Below, piece by piece: positions 9,462 to 18,732 of a DNA stretch of 64,000 nt. Numbering within the stretch: the stretch's first letter is position 1; the number at the start of each line of letters is the position of its first letter. The stretch comes from Eubacteriales bacterium (GTDB lineage Bacteria > Bacillota > Clostridia > Peptostreptococcales > Anaerovoracaceae). The position numbers and the translations under genes were made by a program. A model generated the notes under the pieces. It did no database searches. It was not told where the DNA came from and was given only the letters and a program-made list of their open reading frames with translations. Where the stretch lies: the NCBI GenBank assembly GCA_028872475.1, contig JAQYMQ010000021.1:62001-126000 (forward strand), written 5' to 3'.

Positions 9462-10466
9462 ATGATAATAGTGTTAAAAGACAATCCGGAAATTGATAAG
9501 ATCAATGCGCTTAGGGATTGGCTTAGAAGTATGGATTTGGAAATACATTATAGTCAAGGATCATCTACGACATTGATGGGGCTTTTAGGAGATACTTCAG
9601 GGCTAGATATTGATATAATCAGAAGTTTACCCTTTGTAAAAAAGGCGATAAGGATTCAGGAACCATATAAGCTTTCTCATATTGGATTTAAAAAGGAGAA
9701 AACGGTTGTAGACGTTGGTGGAGTTAAGATTGGCGATGGAATAACTAAGATTATTGCGGGACCATGCTCGGTAGAAAGTAATGAGCAACTTATTGCTATT
9801 GCAGAGAGTATTAAAACTTCAGGGGGTGATGTTGTCAGAGGTGGTGCATATAAACCAAGAACTTCTCCTTATACATTTCAGGGAACTCGGGAAGAGGGTA
9901 TGATGATACTGCAAAAGATGAAAGAGCAGTGTAAGATGCCTGTTGTTACAGAGATTATGGATATTGCTCATTTAGAACAGTTTGAACATATAGATATGAT
10001 TCAAGTTGGTGCGAGAAATATGCAAAATTATGAATTACTTAGGGCTCTTGGAAGACAGAATAAACCAGTTTTACTAAAAAGAGGTTTTGCATCAACTTTA
10101 GAAGAATTGCTTTTGAGTGCAGAGTATATTTTGAAAGAGGGAAATCCTAACGTTATATTATGTGAACGTGGAATTAGGACTGCGGCAAACCAGGGGACTA
10201 TTACCTTGGATTTATCAGCTGTGCCTAGGTTGAAACAAATGACGCATCTTCCTGTAATTGTTGATCCAAGTCACGGAACTGGAGATAGCAAAATAGTGAC
10301 ATCAATGACATTGGCAGCGGTAGCGTGTGGTGCGGATGGTGTTATGGTAGAGGTGCATAATAATCCGAGTATGGCACTCTGTGATGGTCCTCAAGCAATA
10401 GATTTAGAAGAATTTGAACAACTTGTTAAAAAGATAAAACAGCTTAGAGATATTATTAGCGTTTAA
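9462..10466 (+). CDS. aroF: 3-deoxy-7-phosphoheptulonate synthase (DAHP synthase, type I-beta)
   Basis: First enzyme of the shikimate pathway, condensing PEP and erythrose 4-phosphate. Residues 1-65 form the ferredoxin-like regulatory domain typical of type I-beta enzymes, and the TIM barrel follows. IIAGPCSVES, GGAYKPRTSPYTFQG, VGARNMQN and IVDPSHGTG are conserved phosphate- and metal-binding motifs. The ATG at 9462 follows TGGAGG; the ORF-track TTG at 9450 overlaps that site. It heads the aroF-aroB-aroA run. The N-terminal domain suggests feedback control by an aromatic product, which cannot be identified here. Confidence 0.94.
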   Translation: MIIVLKDNPEIDKINALRDWLRSMDLEIHYSQGSSTTLMGLLGDTSGLDIDIIRSLPFVKKAIRIQEPYKLSHIGFKKEKTVVDVGGVKIGDGITKIIAGPCSVESNEQLIAIAESIKTSGGDVVRGGAYKPRTSPYTFQGTREEGMMILQKMKEQCKMPVVTEIMDIAHLEQFEHIDMIQVGARNMQNYELLRALGRQNKPVLLKRGFASTLEELLLSAEYILKEGNPNVILCERGIRTAANQGTITLDLSAVPRLKQMTHLPVIVDPSHGTGDSKIVTSMTLAAVACGADGVMVEVHNNPSMALCDGPQAIDLEEFEQLVKKIKQLRDIISV

Positions 10467-10500
10467 TGTAGTTACTTAGCAAATATGGAGGTTAGCATAT

Positions 10501-11604
10501 ATGTTATCAAAAAAATTAAAAAGTAAAGTTAACCTAGTTGAAAAATACCAAGTTTATTTCTGTGAGCAGTTTGATGATTTTTCGAAAAATATGGCGTTGG
10601 TTGAATTGTTGACTCCATATAAAAAAATACATATTATTACAGATAGAAATGTTGCAGATTATTATCTAGAGAATCTTAGAAATGTGCTAAATGATATTGG
10701 CATATCAGTTTCTGTGTCAATCTTAGTTCCTGGCGAAAGAATTAAGAACATAGAAAACTACACGGTGCTTGTTGAAGATTTAATGAAAAATAGCATTAGT
10801 AGAAGAGATGTGATAATTGCTTTAGGCGGGGGAGCTGTTGGCGATTTAGCTGGCTTTGTAGCTGGAACATATATGAGGGGAATAGATTTTATAAATGTTC
10901 CGACAACTCTGTTAGCGATGGTTGATAGCAGTATCGGAGGCAAGTCTGGATTAAATGTCAAGAACATAAAAAATATTGTTGGGCTAATCAAAAATCCTAA
11001 AGCAAATATAATTATTCCAGATTTGATGAACACAGTAAGAGAAGATGACTTTACGGATACATTATCAGAATTAATAAAAATAGCTATTATACGAGATGCT
11101 AAACTGTTTGAAAAACTAGAAGATATTATTTCGTTTGATATTGACGAAAAGAATACTCGCGAGACATTTTTTCGCGAAGATATAAAACTTCTTTTGATGA
11201 GATGTGTTGAGAACAAGCTAGCTATTGTGGATGAAGATATCTATGACAAGGGCGTTAGAAGAGTTTTAAATTTAGGGCACACGGTAGGGCACGCTATAGA
11301 ATCTTATATGAATTACGATATTTCTCATGGACTAGCCGTTGCGAAGGGAATGTATGCGATAGCAGATATTTCAGAGCAAATGGAGTTTTGTGACAAGAAA
11401 ACAAGTAATAGAATTAAATCGCTTTTGACATTGTTATACGGTAAACATATCAGTGATAAAGAGGCAACATCTCAGCAATTGATTGAATATATAAGACATG
11501 ATAAAAAATCTGATAGCGATGAGATAGATGTTGTATTAATAAAGAAAATTGGACAATGTGAAATTGTAAAAATGGATATTAGTGAGTTTGGAAATTTGTT
11601 ATAA
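10501..11604 (+). CDS. aroB: 3-dehydroquinate synthase
   Basis: NAD- and metal-dependent cyclisation of DAHP to 3-dehydroquinate, the second step of the shikimate pathway. The NAD-binding region GGGAVGDLAGFVAGTYMRG and the following PTTLLAMVDSSIGGKSGLN are textbook AroB. Metal ligands appear in NLGHTVGHAIE and in ISHGLAVAKGM. The 367-aa length is normal. The ATG follows GGAGG, 34 nt after aroF, and aroA follows closely, so the three genes form one operon. Confidence 0.95.
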   Translation: MLSKKLKSKVNLVEKYQVYFCEQFDDFSKNMALVELLTPYKKIHIITDRNVADYYLENLRNVLNDIGISVSVSILVPGERIKNIENYTVLVEDLMKNSISRRDVIIALGGGAVGDLAGFVAGTYMRGIDFINVPTTLLAMVDSSIGGKSGLNVKNIKNIVGLIKNPKANIIIPDLMNTVREDDFTDTLSELIKIAIIRDAKLFEKLEDIISFDIDEKNTRETFFREDIKLLLMRCVENKLAIVDEDIYDKGVRRVLNLGHTVGHAIESYMNYDISHGLAVAKGMYAIADISEQMEFCDKKTSNRIKSLLTLLYGKHISDKEATSQQLIEYIRHDKKSDSDEIDVVLIKKIGQCEIVKMDISEFGNLL

Positions 11605-11635
11605 AATCTATTAGTAGCGGCAGGAGAGACACAAG

Positions 11636-12964
11636 ATGAAGGCGATTGTTAGAAAAAGTGTATTGTCAGGAACTGTGAATATTCCTTACGCAAAGTCCTA
11701 TGTTCATAGATATATGATGCTCGAATATTTTTTTGGTTTATCAAAAAAACAATTTTTTGATAAGACTGAGAAGATAGACGAGTTTTTTTATGCGTATTGC
11801 TATGACTTACAGGCAACAAGAGATGCTTTGAAAAATTTAAGTGACGATATTCCCTATATAGATTGTATGGATAGCGCAACTACGTTTAGAATGCTAGTGC
11901 CTATTGTTATGAGTATTAAGGCGAAAGCAATATTTAGGATTTCTAAGCAGTTGTCAAAGAGACCTATGGACAAATTGATAGGTTTAATTGAGTCTTGTGG
12001 ATCAAGTGTGAGCCAAAAAGATTTAGGTGATTGTGGCATTGAGATAACTGTAAAAAATAAATTCCAGATGAAAGATTTTTTGTTAAAAGATGTCGATAGT
12101 TCTCAATATATATCAGGACTGCTTATAGCTAATGCAATTACAGGGAAAGGGAGAATTATTGTTGACGGTAAAATTCCATCCGTGCCATACATAAATCTAA
12201 CTATTGAAGCTTTAAGTGATTATGGGTTTAGTGTTATACAGAATACAGATAAAAATAATAGAAGCGTATTTGTAGTTAAGAAAACGGATACAAATTTGGT
12301 AGATGTTGAGAAAAAGGTTGCTCAAAATAGCATAAAATACGAAGATTGGTCAATTAGAGCCTATTTTGAAGTAATGGCGGCATTGGGAGCAGAGATTGAT
12401 TTTAGAAAATCGTTAACTAGTGTAGATAAGTTGAGTATTGCTAAATCAGATATTATCCAAGCTGATTATAAAGTATTAGAGTTGCTGGGAAATCAGGATA
12501 ATATTTTAGTATTTGATTTCACCAATTGTATAGATTTGCTTCCTTTAGCTTGTGCGTATGTGGCAATAAAGAAAAGAAAAGCAATTTTTTCAGGAGTAGC
12601 AAAAGCTCGTGGCAAGGAGAGCGATAGAGTAAAGGCTTCATGTGATATGCTGTCAATGTTAGGAATTAGTGTAGATATTAAAAATCCATTTTCCGAAAGC
12701 GAGAAAATACTTATTTATAATGATTGTGATACATGTAAAGAAGATTCAGAATATTTAGTTTCTAGAACAGGTATTTACATTGATGGCTATAATGATCATA
12801 GGATTGTGATATCTTCTGTAATTGCACTGCTTTTTATGACTTTAGGCAATAAGCATTCAGAAATATTGGGAGTGATTTCTGATGTAGAAGCTGTGGAAAA
12901 ATCTTTTCCGCAATTTTTTGATGTTATGAAGGAGCTTGGAGCATATATAGAGTTTTACACATAG
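11636..12964 (+). CDS. aroA: 3-phosphoshikimate 1-carboxyvinyltransferase (EPSP synthase), divergent
   Basis: Transfers the enolpyruvyl group of PEP to shikimate 3-phosphate. The sequence is divergent but catalytic positions persist: AKSYVHR (Lys, Ser and Arg of the N-terminal site), SSQYISG, DLLPLA, ARGKESDR and GYNDHR. The usual GNAGTxxRP motif reads DSATTFRML, so the glycine equivalent to E. coli Gly96 is Ala and the Pro101 position is Met. The protein is 442 aa, slightly long. Its end is only 24 nt from the convergent aroC end, with no terminator visible between them. The assignment is firm; kinetics and inhibitor response are not readable. Confidence 0.88.
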   Translation: MKAIVRKSVLSGTVNIPYAKSYVHRYMMLEYFFGLSKKQFFDKTEKIDEFFYAYCYDLQATRDALKNLSDDIPYIDCMDSATTFRMLVPIVMSIKAKAIFRISKQLSKRPMDKLIGLIESCGSSVSQKDLGDCGIEITVKNKFQMKDFLLKDVDSSQYISGLLIANAITGKGRIIVDGKIPSVPYINLTIEALSDYGFSVIQNTDKNNRSVFVVKKTDTNLVDVEKKVAQNSIKYEDWSIRAYFEVMAALGAEIDFRKSLTSVDKLSIAKSDIIQADYKVLELLGNQDNILVFDFTNCIDLLPLACAYVAIKKRKAIFSGVAKARGKESDRVKASCDMLSMLGISVDIKNPFSESEKILIYNDCDTCKEDSEYLVSRTGIYIDGYNDHRIVISSVIALLFMTLGNKHSEILGVISDVEAVEKSFPQFFDVMKELGAYIEFYT

Positions 12965-12988
12965 GTATAGAAAACTATTGGTAAACGT

Positions 12989-14452
12989 TTAGTTTTGGAT
13001 TTTTTTGCTTAACTCAAATATTTCCTTGAATATTCCGTGCATTTCTTCTGGAATAGCGTCAAGGATTTCTTTTTCCCTGGTATGATCTAATACTGGCGTA
13101 TTATTCAGTGATTTTAATTTTCCGATTTGTGAAGAAATCAAATTGCGTTTATACAATAATTCGATAATATCTTTATTAATAGAATCAATTTCAGCTCTTA
13201 AAGTGTTTAAATCGGATTTAAAATTATTGGTATTTAAATTTCTTGTAATCTTTTTTGTAGTATTATTATCGGCACATTTATTAATGTCTGTATTAATCTT
13301 CGTGCTAGTTTTAGCATTAAATTCGGTTTCATATAGTAGTTCGACAATAGCGATTGCTAATGCGGATTTACATACAGGTATTATTCTAGGTACTATACAA
13401 GCGTCGTGTCTTCCGTTTATAGAGAGACTTACAGGTTCCATCGTTTCCAAATTAATAGATTGTTGAGAAAGCTTAATCGATGCAGTGGGTTTAATTGCAA
13501 TATCGCAGATAAGTGGCATGCCGTTTGTTAGACCACCAATAATTCCGCCTTGGTTGTTTGTCTTTGTTATTATTTTAGAATCTTCAGATAGCTCATATTG
13601 ATCGTTATTTTCTATCCCCGTTAATGATGCAGCTTTAATTCCATTACCAAAACCTACACTTTTTATTGCTGGTATGGAAAATAGTAGGTTTGCAATTTTT
13701 GCTTTAGCATTTTGAAATAAAGGTCCGCCAAGTCCTAGGGGAATGCCAGTAGCATATACATAAATACTGCCACCAACAGAGTTGCAATTAGCAGAAGCGT
13801 CTGCTATTTTTTTTATCATTTTTTCACTAAAGCCTAGAGGTTGCGGATTTGTAAAATCAAATTTTAGTGAATCATTATTTACGCCACCAATATTTTGGAT
13901 GGCACAATCAATAGTTATGTTTTTGGCTTCAAGAATTTGCATACAAATACTGCCAATGATGCAAAGCATTGCAGTCATTCTTCCCGAAAAAATTCCGCCA
14001 CCTGACAGATTAACCTTGTTGCCATACTTAATAAATGCTGGGAAATCAACGTGAGATGGACGTGGTGTTTTGAGATTGTAGTCAGATTTCCTATAGTTTT
14101 TGTTATAGATGCGAAATTCATAAGTTGAATTATTATCTGTAATAAAATCTTCTAATTTGATAAAACATTTTTTATCATCGAGAAGAGTAAAATCATCTTC
14201 GCAATTAAGATTAGTAAAAGTCGCATAATTCGCACTATTTACTTTTCTAAAGTATGGGGTATCCGTTTCTTTTCTAGGGGTGCCACCTAAGAAGTCTTGT
14301 GGTTTACGTTCATCAAGTAAGTCAAGTATCTTACTAGCTGAAATTTTAAATCCTCTTGGAAGGTTACCCAAAAATAATGTCATAAATTTTTCATGACTTC
14401 CTCCTGAGATTGTTATATTCAATTTTCCGTCATAGTTTGAATTTAAAATCAA
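12989..14452 (-). CDS. aroC: Chorismate synthase fused to a C-terminal chorismate mutase domain
   Basis: Residues 1-375 are chorismate synthase (FMN-dependent 1,4-elimination of EPSP phosphate): SGGSHEK near the start, RPSHVDFPAFIKYG, SGGGIFSGRMTA, and the C-terminal GRHDACIVPRI. A lysine/asparagine-rich linker (about 376-405) joins it to an AroQ-type chorismate mutase domain (about 410-487) with LRAEIDSINKDIIELLYKRN and an HTREKEIL helix. The two domains catalyse consecutive steps, from EPSP to prephenate. The TTG start follows AGGGGG at about 10 nt. The gene is on the opposite strand from aroFBA and convergent with aroA. Confidence 0.92.
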   Translation of the reverse strand: MILNSNYDGKLNITISGGSHEKFMTLFLGNLPRGFKISASKILDLLDERKPQDFLGGTPRKETDTPYFRKVNSANYATFTNLNCEDDFTLLDDKKCFIKLEDFITDNNSTYEFRIYNKNYRKSDYNLKTPRPSHVDFPAFIKYGNKVNLSGGGIFSGRMTAMLCIIGSICMQILEAKNITIDCAIQNIGGVNNDSLKFDFTNPQPLGFSEKMIKKIADASANCNSVGGSIYVYATGIPLGLGGPLFQNAKAKIANLLFSIPAIKSVGFGNGIKAASLTGIENNDQYELSEDSKIITKTNNQGGIIGGLTNGMPLICDIAIKPTASIKLSQQSINLETMEPVSLSINGRHDACIVPRIIPVCKSALAIAIVELLYETEFNAKTSTKINTDINKCADNNTTKKITRNLNTNNFKSDLNTLRAEIDSINKDIIELLYKRNLISSQIGKLKSLNNTPVLDHTREKEILDAIPEEMHGIFKEIFELSKKIQN

Positions 14453-14804
14453 GGTATTATATCCCCCTAAACATCATGATTTATTTTATATTTTATGCTC
14501 AGATTTTCTTAAATAATAAAAGTTTTTGAGCTTATTATTTAACTTGCTTTAAGTATACTATAACATCATAATTTGTGAAAAGTAGATACAAATTATAAAT
14601 GTAAGGCATAGAGCCAGGATAGTTGGTGAGATGTATATATTAGTTTAGTTATATAAATTATTGATAAGGATTGTTAAATTAAAAGTTTATTTTAGAATAA
14701 TAAAGGCTAGAATGCTTGTATTTACAAAAACTTTGTGATATTCTTAATGAGCTGTGAAAATCAAAGCAGTAGACATGCATAGAAAGCAGGAAAGAGGTGA
14801 AAGC
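14453..14804. promoter_or_regulatory. Divergent intergenic region aroC / rpmE with an AT-rich aroC leader hairpin
   Basis: This 352-bp gap must hold the promoters of aroC (minus) and rpmE (plus). On the minus strand TATAGTATAC near 14558-14567 looks like a -10 region for aroC. Between it and the aroC start, TTAAATAATA pairs with TATTATTTAA (about 14509-14542), an AT-rich hairpin that would sit in the aroC leader. No riboswitch, T-box or leader peptide was recognised, and no clear -35/-10 pair was found for rpmE. Confidence 0.4.
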
Positions 14805-15005
14805 ATGAAACAGGGAATCCATCCAGATTACAAGGAATGTAAAGTAACTTGCGCATGCGGAAACACATTTGAAACAAAATCAATGGAAGAAGAAATGAGA
14901 CTTGATATTTGTTCAGCGTGCCATCCGTTCTTTACAGGACAACAGAAGTTCATCAATCGTGGTGGTCGTGTTGAAAAGTTCAAGAGTAAATATAATATTG
15001 GCTAA
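14805..15005 (+). CDS. rpmE: 50S ribosomal protein L31 (zinc-binding form)
   Basis: A 66-aa large-subunit protein with the start [11 protein letters not shown]. The cysteine set (CKVTCACG and CSACHP) marks the zinc-binding C+ type of L31, as opposed to the zinc-free paralogue used in zinc starvation. The start at 14805 follows GAGGTGAAAGC; the ORF-track start at 14754 adds residues foreign to L31. The gene is followed by a strong terminator, so it is monocistronic. Confidence 0.96.
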   Translation: MKQGIHPDYKECKVTCACGNTFETKSMEEEMRLDICSACHPFFTGQQKFINRGGRVEKFKSKYNIG

Positions 15006-15015
15006 CAAGACAACC

Positions 15016-15042
15016 AAAACAACCCATAAGGGTTGTTTTTTT
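15016..15042 (+). terminator. Intrinsic terminator of rpmE
   Basis: AAAACAACCC pairs with GGGTTGTTTT around a 4-nt loop and continues into Ts, 10 nt after the rpmE stop codon. Confidence 0.9.
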
Positions 15043-15166
15043 ATGTAATAGTATTGGGTGTATATTTTGGCGGTATCGTTTAAAAAACAATATTTTCATA
15101 CGAATAATGATATAATAAATAAGCGCAAGAAATACAATTCATAAAGATAAAAAGAAAGGTTTTTTA

Positions 15167-16114
15167 ATGTTATTAATTTTTGGAAGAGTTTTGGGAATAT
15201 TTTTGTTAATTTTTGTTGGACTAATCGCGTATAAAGTAGGCGTGTTTAATGAAGATTCAAAAAATCACTTAACAAAGCTACTACTTTACATAACAGCTCC
15301 ATGTATGGCGGCTTATTCTATATATTCAAAAGAAATTTCTCCTGAATTGATGTCATCTACAATTCAGGTTCTTATTGTGCAATCATTGTATTTTGTCGTA
15401 ATGGTTGCTTTTGGATATTTTGTTGTACGATTATTGAATTTTAAGCCAAGAGCTCAATGGGGAGTATATATTGCATCAATGGTTGCTATAAATAACGGAT
15501 TTATGGGATATCCTGTTACAAAGGCAGTTTTTGGAGATGATATTTTTTACTTAATGGTAATGATAAATATTCCTTCGTGTATTTTCTTTTATGCTATAAT
15601 GCCGGTAGTTATGAGAATTGGAAGGGAGACAACGGACACAAGCTGGTGGAGCAATATTAAACAGGCAATTAATCCAGCAATGACGGGGATTGCTATAGGT
15701 GTAATATTTCTGCTTTTAGGAATCCAGCCACCGGAAGATGTTAATATAATAGTTAAATATTTGAGTGATGCAACAATACCGTTATCAATGATTATTGTCG
15801 GAGTTCAGCTAGGAACAAGTCACTTAAAAGAGGTTATTAAGAACAAATATGTAGCTATTACAAGCTTTGTAGCGATGTTTGTTGTGCCGGTGGTAGTGCT
15901 TTTGTTAGTTCATTTTTTACCATTCTTAAATAATGACGTAAAATTAATTATAATATTTTCAAGTATATTCCCGACTGCAGTAGTTACGGCAGCTATATCT
16001 CATCAACAGGGTATAGAGGGGAATAGAGCGGCAGAAATAGTATCAATTACAACAGCCATATCACTTGTCACAATACCGTTATCTGCTGCAATGTTGTCGT
16101 ATTTGTATTTGTAA
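15167..16114 (+). CDS. AEC family transporter (auxin efflux carrier superfamily)
   Basis: A 315-aa membrane protein with about ten hydrophobic helices in two five-helix halves. Family features include the early helix with VGLIAYKVGVF, NNGFMGYPV in the middle of the first half, and SMIIVGVQLG in the second. AEC proteins export or exchange organic acids or other anions; malate permeases are examples. The ATG follows AAAGGTTTTTTA, a weak ribosome site. The CapA-like gene starts 14 nt later, so the two may be co-transcribed. The substrate is unknown. Confidence 0.87.
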   Translation: MLLIFGRVLGIFLLIFVGLIAYKVGVFNEDSKNHLTKLLLYITAPCMAAYSIYSKEISPELMSSTIQVLIVQSLYFVVMVAFGYFVVRLLNFKPRAQWGVYIASMVAINNGFMGYPVTKAVFGDDIFYLMVMINIPSCIFFYAIMPVVMRIGRETTDTSWWSNIKQAINPAMTGIAIGVIFLLLGIQPPEDVNIIVKYLSDATIPLSMIIVGVQLGTSHLKEVIKNKYVAITSFVAMFVVPVVVLLLVHFLPFLNNDVKLIIIFSSIFPTAVVTAAISHQQGIEGNRAAEIVSITTAISLVTIPLSAAMLSYLYL

Positions 16115-16128
16115 AGTAGAGGGTTAAT

Positions 16129-17451
16129 ATGAGTGAAAGAAAGAGAAGACAATATGTACCTGCAACAGAGAGAGCGACGGGACGAAGTCAAAGACATAGA
16201 CCGACTAAAAGGCGCAAGAGCAAGAGAAAGAATAAGCTTGGAAGACTTATTGTGCTGCTGGTAATATTAGCTATAATAGTTGGAAGTGTGTATTGGCTAG
16301 TAAGCACTATTTTTGGTTCAAGTAAAGGTGGGTCAAAAGAAGCTACAAGGACAAAGGGAGCTTCTGAAATTTCTATAATGCATACTGGTGATGTGCTTAT
16401 GCATACCTATCTTGTAGAAGGTGGGCAAGACTCGAGTGGTAATTACGATTTTTCTTTCATATTTAATGAGATTAAGGATGTTATTGGGAAATATGATTAT
16501 GCAGTAGCTAATTATGAAGGGACTACAATATCAAAACCGCCATATGTTGGGTATCCAATTTTTAAGACACCTTCTATAATTATTAAAAACCTTAAAGATT
16601 CCGGGTTCGATATGCTTCTTACATCAAATAATCATGCATTGGATAATAGTCTTGAGGGTCTAGAAAACACAATTAAAGATATAGAAGAGCAAAAATTAGA
16701 TTATGTAGGAACGCGTAAAGATAAAGAGAAAAAGAATTACCTTGTTAAGGATATAAAGGGGTTTAAAATTGGGTTTTTAGTTTATACATTTGAGACAGAA
16801 AAATCTAATGGAACAAGAACTATCAATGGTATACCTATAACAAAAGATATAGAAGGAAAGATTAATTCTTTTAACTATAATGAATTAGATGATTTTTATA
16901 GCAGGGTAAAAGATGATATGGAAGCTGCTAAAAAAGATGGGGCTGAAATTAACTTAGTATATATGCACTGGGGTGAAGAGTATCAGCTTAAAGAAAATAC
17001 ATATCAAAAGAAGATGGCGCAGAAACTGGCAGACTTAGGAGCAGATGCGATAATAGGTGGTCACCCACATGTTGTCCAACCAGCGGAAGTTTTATATCAA
17101 GAAAAAACTAAAAAACCGGTTTTTTGTCTTTATTCATTAGGCAATGCGGTCTCTAATCAGAGGATTCAGTTTATGGGAGGTGTTTTAGGAACAAAACACA
17201 CAGAAGACGGCATGTTTTTAGAGACAACAATAGCTAGAGATAATAAAGGAAATGCATATGTTAAGTCAGTTGACTATATTCCAACATGGGTAGATATGAG
17301 GACCAACGGCGGAAGTAGAAAGCATGTGGTAGTTGAAGCGAAGAGCAATAGTACCGGTGAACCTAAGGCGTCATATGATAGAACAAAGGCTCTAGTAGAT
17401 AGTGGAATTAGTGCATACAATAAAGAAATTAAAGATTATATAAAGAAGTAA
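16129..17451 (+). CDS. CapA family protein (metallophosphatase-like)
   Basis: A 440-aa protein with a strongly basic cytoplasmic N-terminus (residues 1-40), one transmembrane helix (about 41-62) and an extracellular CapA/PgsA-type domain. Motifs of the calcineurin-like family are visible: MHTGDVLMH, NYEGT, SNNHALD, MHWGEEY and GGHPHVVQP. CapA proteins occur in poly-gamma-glutamate capsule loci, but no capB, capC or capD genes are nearby, so an orphan cell-surface role is more likely. Prediction stops at the family. Confidence 0.88.
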   Translation: MSERKRRQYVPATERATGRSQRHRPTKRRKSKRKNKLGRLIVLLVILAIIVGSVYWLVSTIFGSSKGGSKEATRTKGASEISIMHTGDVLMHTYLVEGGQDSSGNYDFSFIFNEIKDVIGKYDYAVANYEGTTISKPPYVGYPIFKTPSIIIKNLKDSGFDMLLTSNNHALDNSLEGLENTIKDIEEQKLDYVGTRKDKEKKNYLVKDIKGFKIGFLVYTFETEKSNGTRTINGIPITKDIEGKINSFNYNELDDFYSRVKDDMEAAKKDGAEINLVYMHWGEEYQLKENTYQKKMAQKLADLGADAIIGGHPHVVQPAEVLYQEKTKKPVFCLYSLGNAVSNQRIQFMGGVLGTKHTEDGMFLETTIARDNKGNAYVKSVDYIPTWVDMRTNGGSRKHVVVEAKSNSTGEPKASYDRTKALVDSGISAYNKEIKDYIKK

Positions 17452-17508
17452 TTTGTAATATTTGAGCTATTCTTCATAGAAGATATTACTTAATTAAAAT
17501 TTAAATAG

Positions 17509-17556
17509 ACTGTAACAATGGCAAAATCTGAATTTTGACTGTTGTTACAGTTTTTG
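17509..17556 (+). terminator. Terminator after the CapA-like gene
   Basis: ACTGTAACAA pairs with TTGTTACAGT, with a second inner stem CAAAAT/ATTTTG, followed by TTTTT. Part of the right arm overlaps the -35 element of the prfA promoter. Confidence 0.7.
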
Positions 17557-17570
17557 CATAATGGTATAAT
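17542..17570 (+). promoter_or_regulatory. Promoter of the prfA operon
   Basis: TTGTTA and TATAAT are 17 bp apart. The element overlaps the terminator hairpin of the preceding gene and lies 84 bp before prfA. Confidence 0.55.
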
Positions 17571-17653
17571 TTTGATAGGTATGTGAAAAAATAGATTAAA
17601 GGATACGAAGAATGGAAAGGAGATTTACGACAATTATGTCGTAATATATAAAT

Positions 17654-18721
17654 ATGTTTGATAAATTAGCTTTTTTGTCTGATAAATATGTGGAATTATC
17701 GGAAAAGCTTGCAAATCCGGAAATAATAAGTAATCAGGCTCAGTGGCAAAAGCATGCAAAAGAACTTGCTGAAATTGAACCGATTGTTAAGAAGTATGAA
17801 GAATACAAAAAAATTAAACAGGACATTGCAGATAATAAGGAACTTCTTGGAGAAAAAGGTCTTGATGACGAATTAAAGGAATTGGCAAAGATGGAACTTT
17901 CAGAGTTGGAAGATCAAGTAGAACCTTTAGAAGAAGAATTAAGAATATTACTTTTACCAAAAGATCCGAATGATGAAAAGAATGTAATTTTAGAAGTTAG
18001 AGCAGGTACAGGCGGAGATGAGGCGGCACTTTTTGCGGCTGATTTACTTAGAATGTATTCGAGATATGCAGAAAGACAAAACTGGAAGACTGAAATTATG
18101 GAATTAAACGAAATAGGCATAGGCGGTATTAAGGAAGCTGTTATGCTTATTAAGGGTAAGGGTGCTTATTCAAGACTAAAATATGAATCAGGCACGCATA
18201 GAGTGCAGAGAGTTCCTGAGACAGAATCTTCTGGAAGAGTACACACATCAGCTGCAACAGTTGCGGTATTACCTGAAGTTGATGACGTAGAAGTTGATTT
18301 GAACCCAAATGATGTTAGAGTAGACGTTTATAGAGCATCCGGTAATGGCGGACAGAGTGTTAATACTACTGACTCAGCAGTTAGATTGACACACGAGCCA
18401 ACAGGATTAGTTGTTACATGTCAGGATGAAAAATCACAGATTAAGAATAAAGAAAAGGCTTTTAAGGTATTAAAATCCAGACTTTACGATCTAATGATGC
18501 AACAGCAAAACGATGAAATTTCTCAGACAAGAAAGAGTCAGGTTGGTTCTGGAGATAGGTCTGAGAGAATAAGAACATATAATTTCCCGCAGGGAAGAGT
18601 TTCAGAACACAGAACAGGTGTTACTTTATTTAAGTTAGATTCGTTTATTGATGGAGACTTAAATGAAATTATTGATGGACTTATTACAAGCGATCAAGCA
18701 GAAAAAATGAAGAACTTCTAA
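17654..18721 (+). CDS. prfA: Peptide chain release factor 1
   Basis: RF1 recognises UAA and UAG and triggers release of the finished peptide. The 355-aa protein has the GGQ catalytic loop ([11 protein letters not shown]), and [12 protein letters not shown]-type residues precede it. The stop-codon recognition motif is of the PxT type ([14 protein letters not shown] region), which separates it from RF2. There is no internal frameshift, unlike prfB at 43.5 kb. The prmC gene, often next in line, is absent; the Sua5 gene follows 11 nt later. Confidence 0.95.
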   Translation: MFDKLAFLSDKYVELSEKLANPEIISNQAQWQKHAKELAEIEPIVKKYEEYKKIKQDIADNKELLGEKGLDDELKELAKMELSELEDQVEPLEEELRILLLPKDPNDEKNVILEVRAGTGGDEAALFAADLLRMYSRYAERQNWKTEIMELNEIGIGGIKEAVMLIKGKGAYSRLKYESGTHRVQRVPETESSGRVHTSAATVAVLPEVDDVEVDLNPNDVRVDVYRASGNGGQSVNTTDSAVRLTHEPTGLVVTCQDEKSQIKNKEKAFKVLKSRLYDLMMQQQNDEISQTRKSQVGSGDRSERIRTYNFPQGRVSEHRTGVTLFKLDSFIDGDLNEIIDGLITSDQAEKMKNF

Positions 18722-18732
18722 GAGGCGATGCA

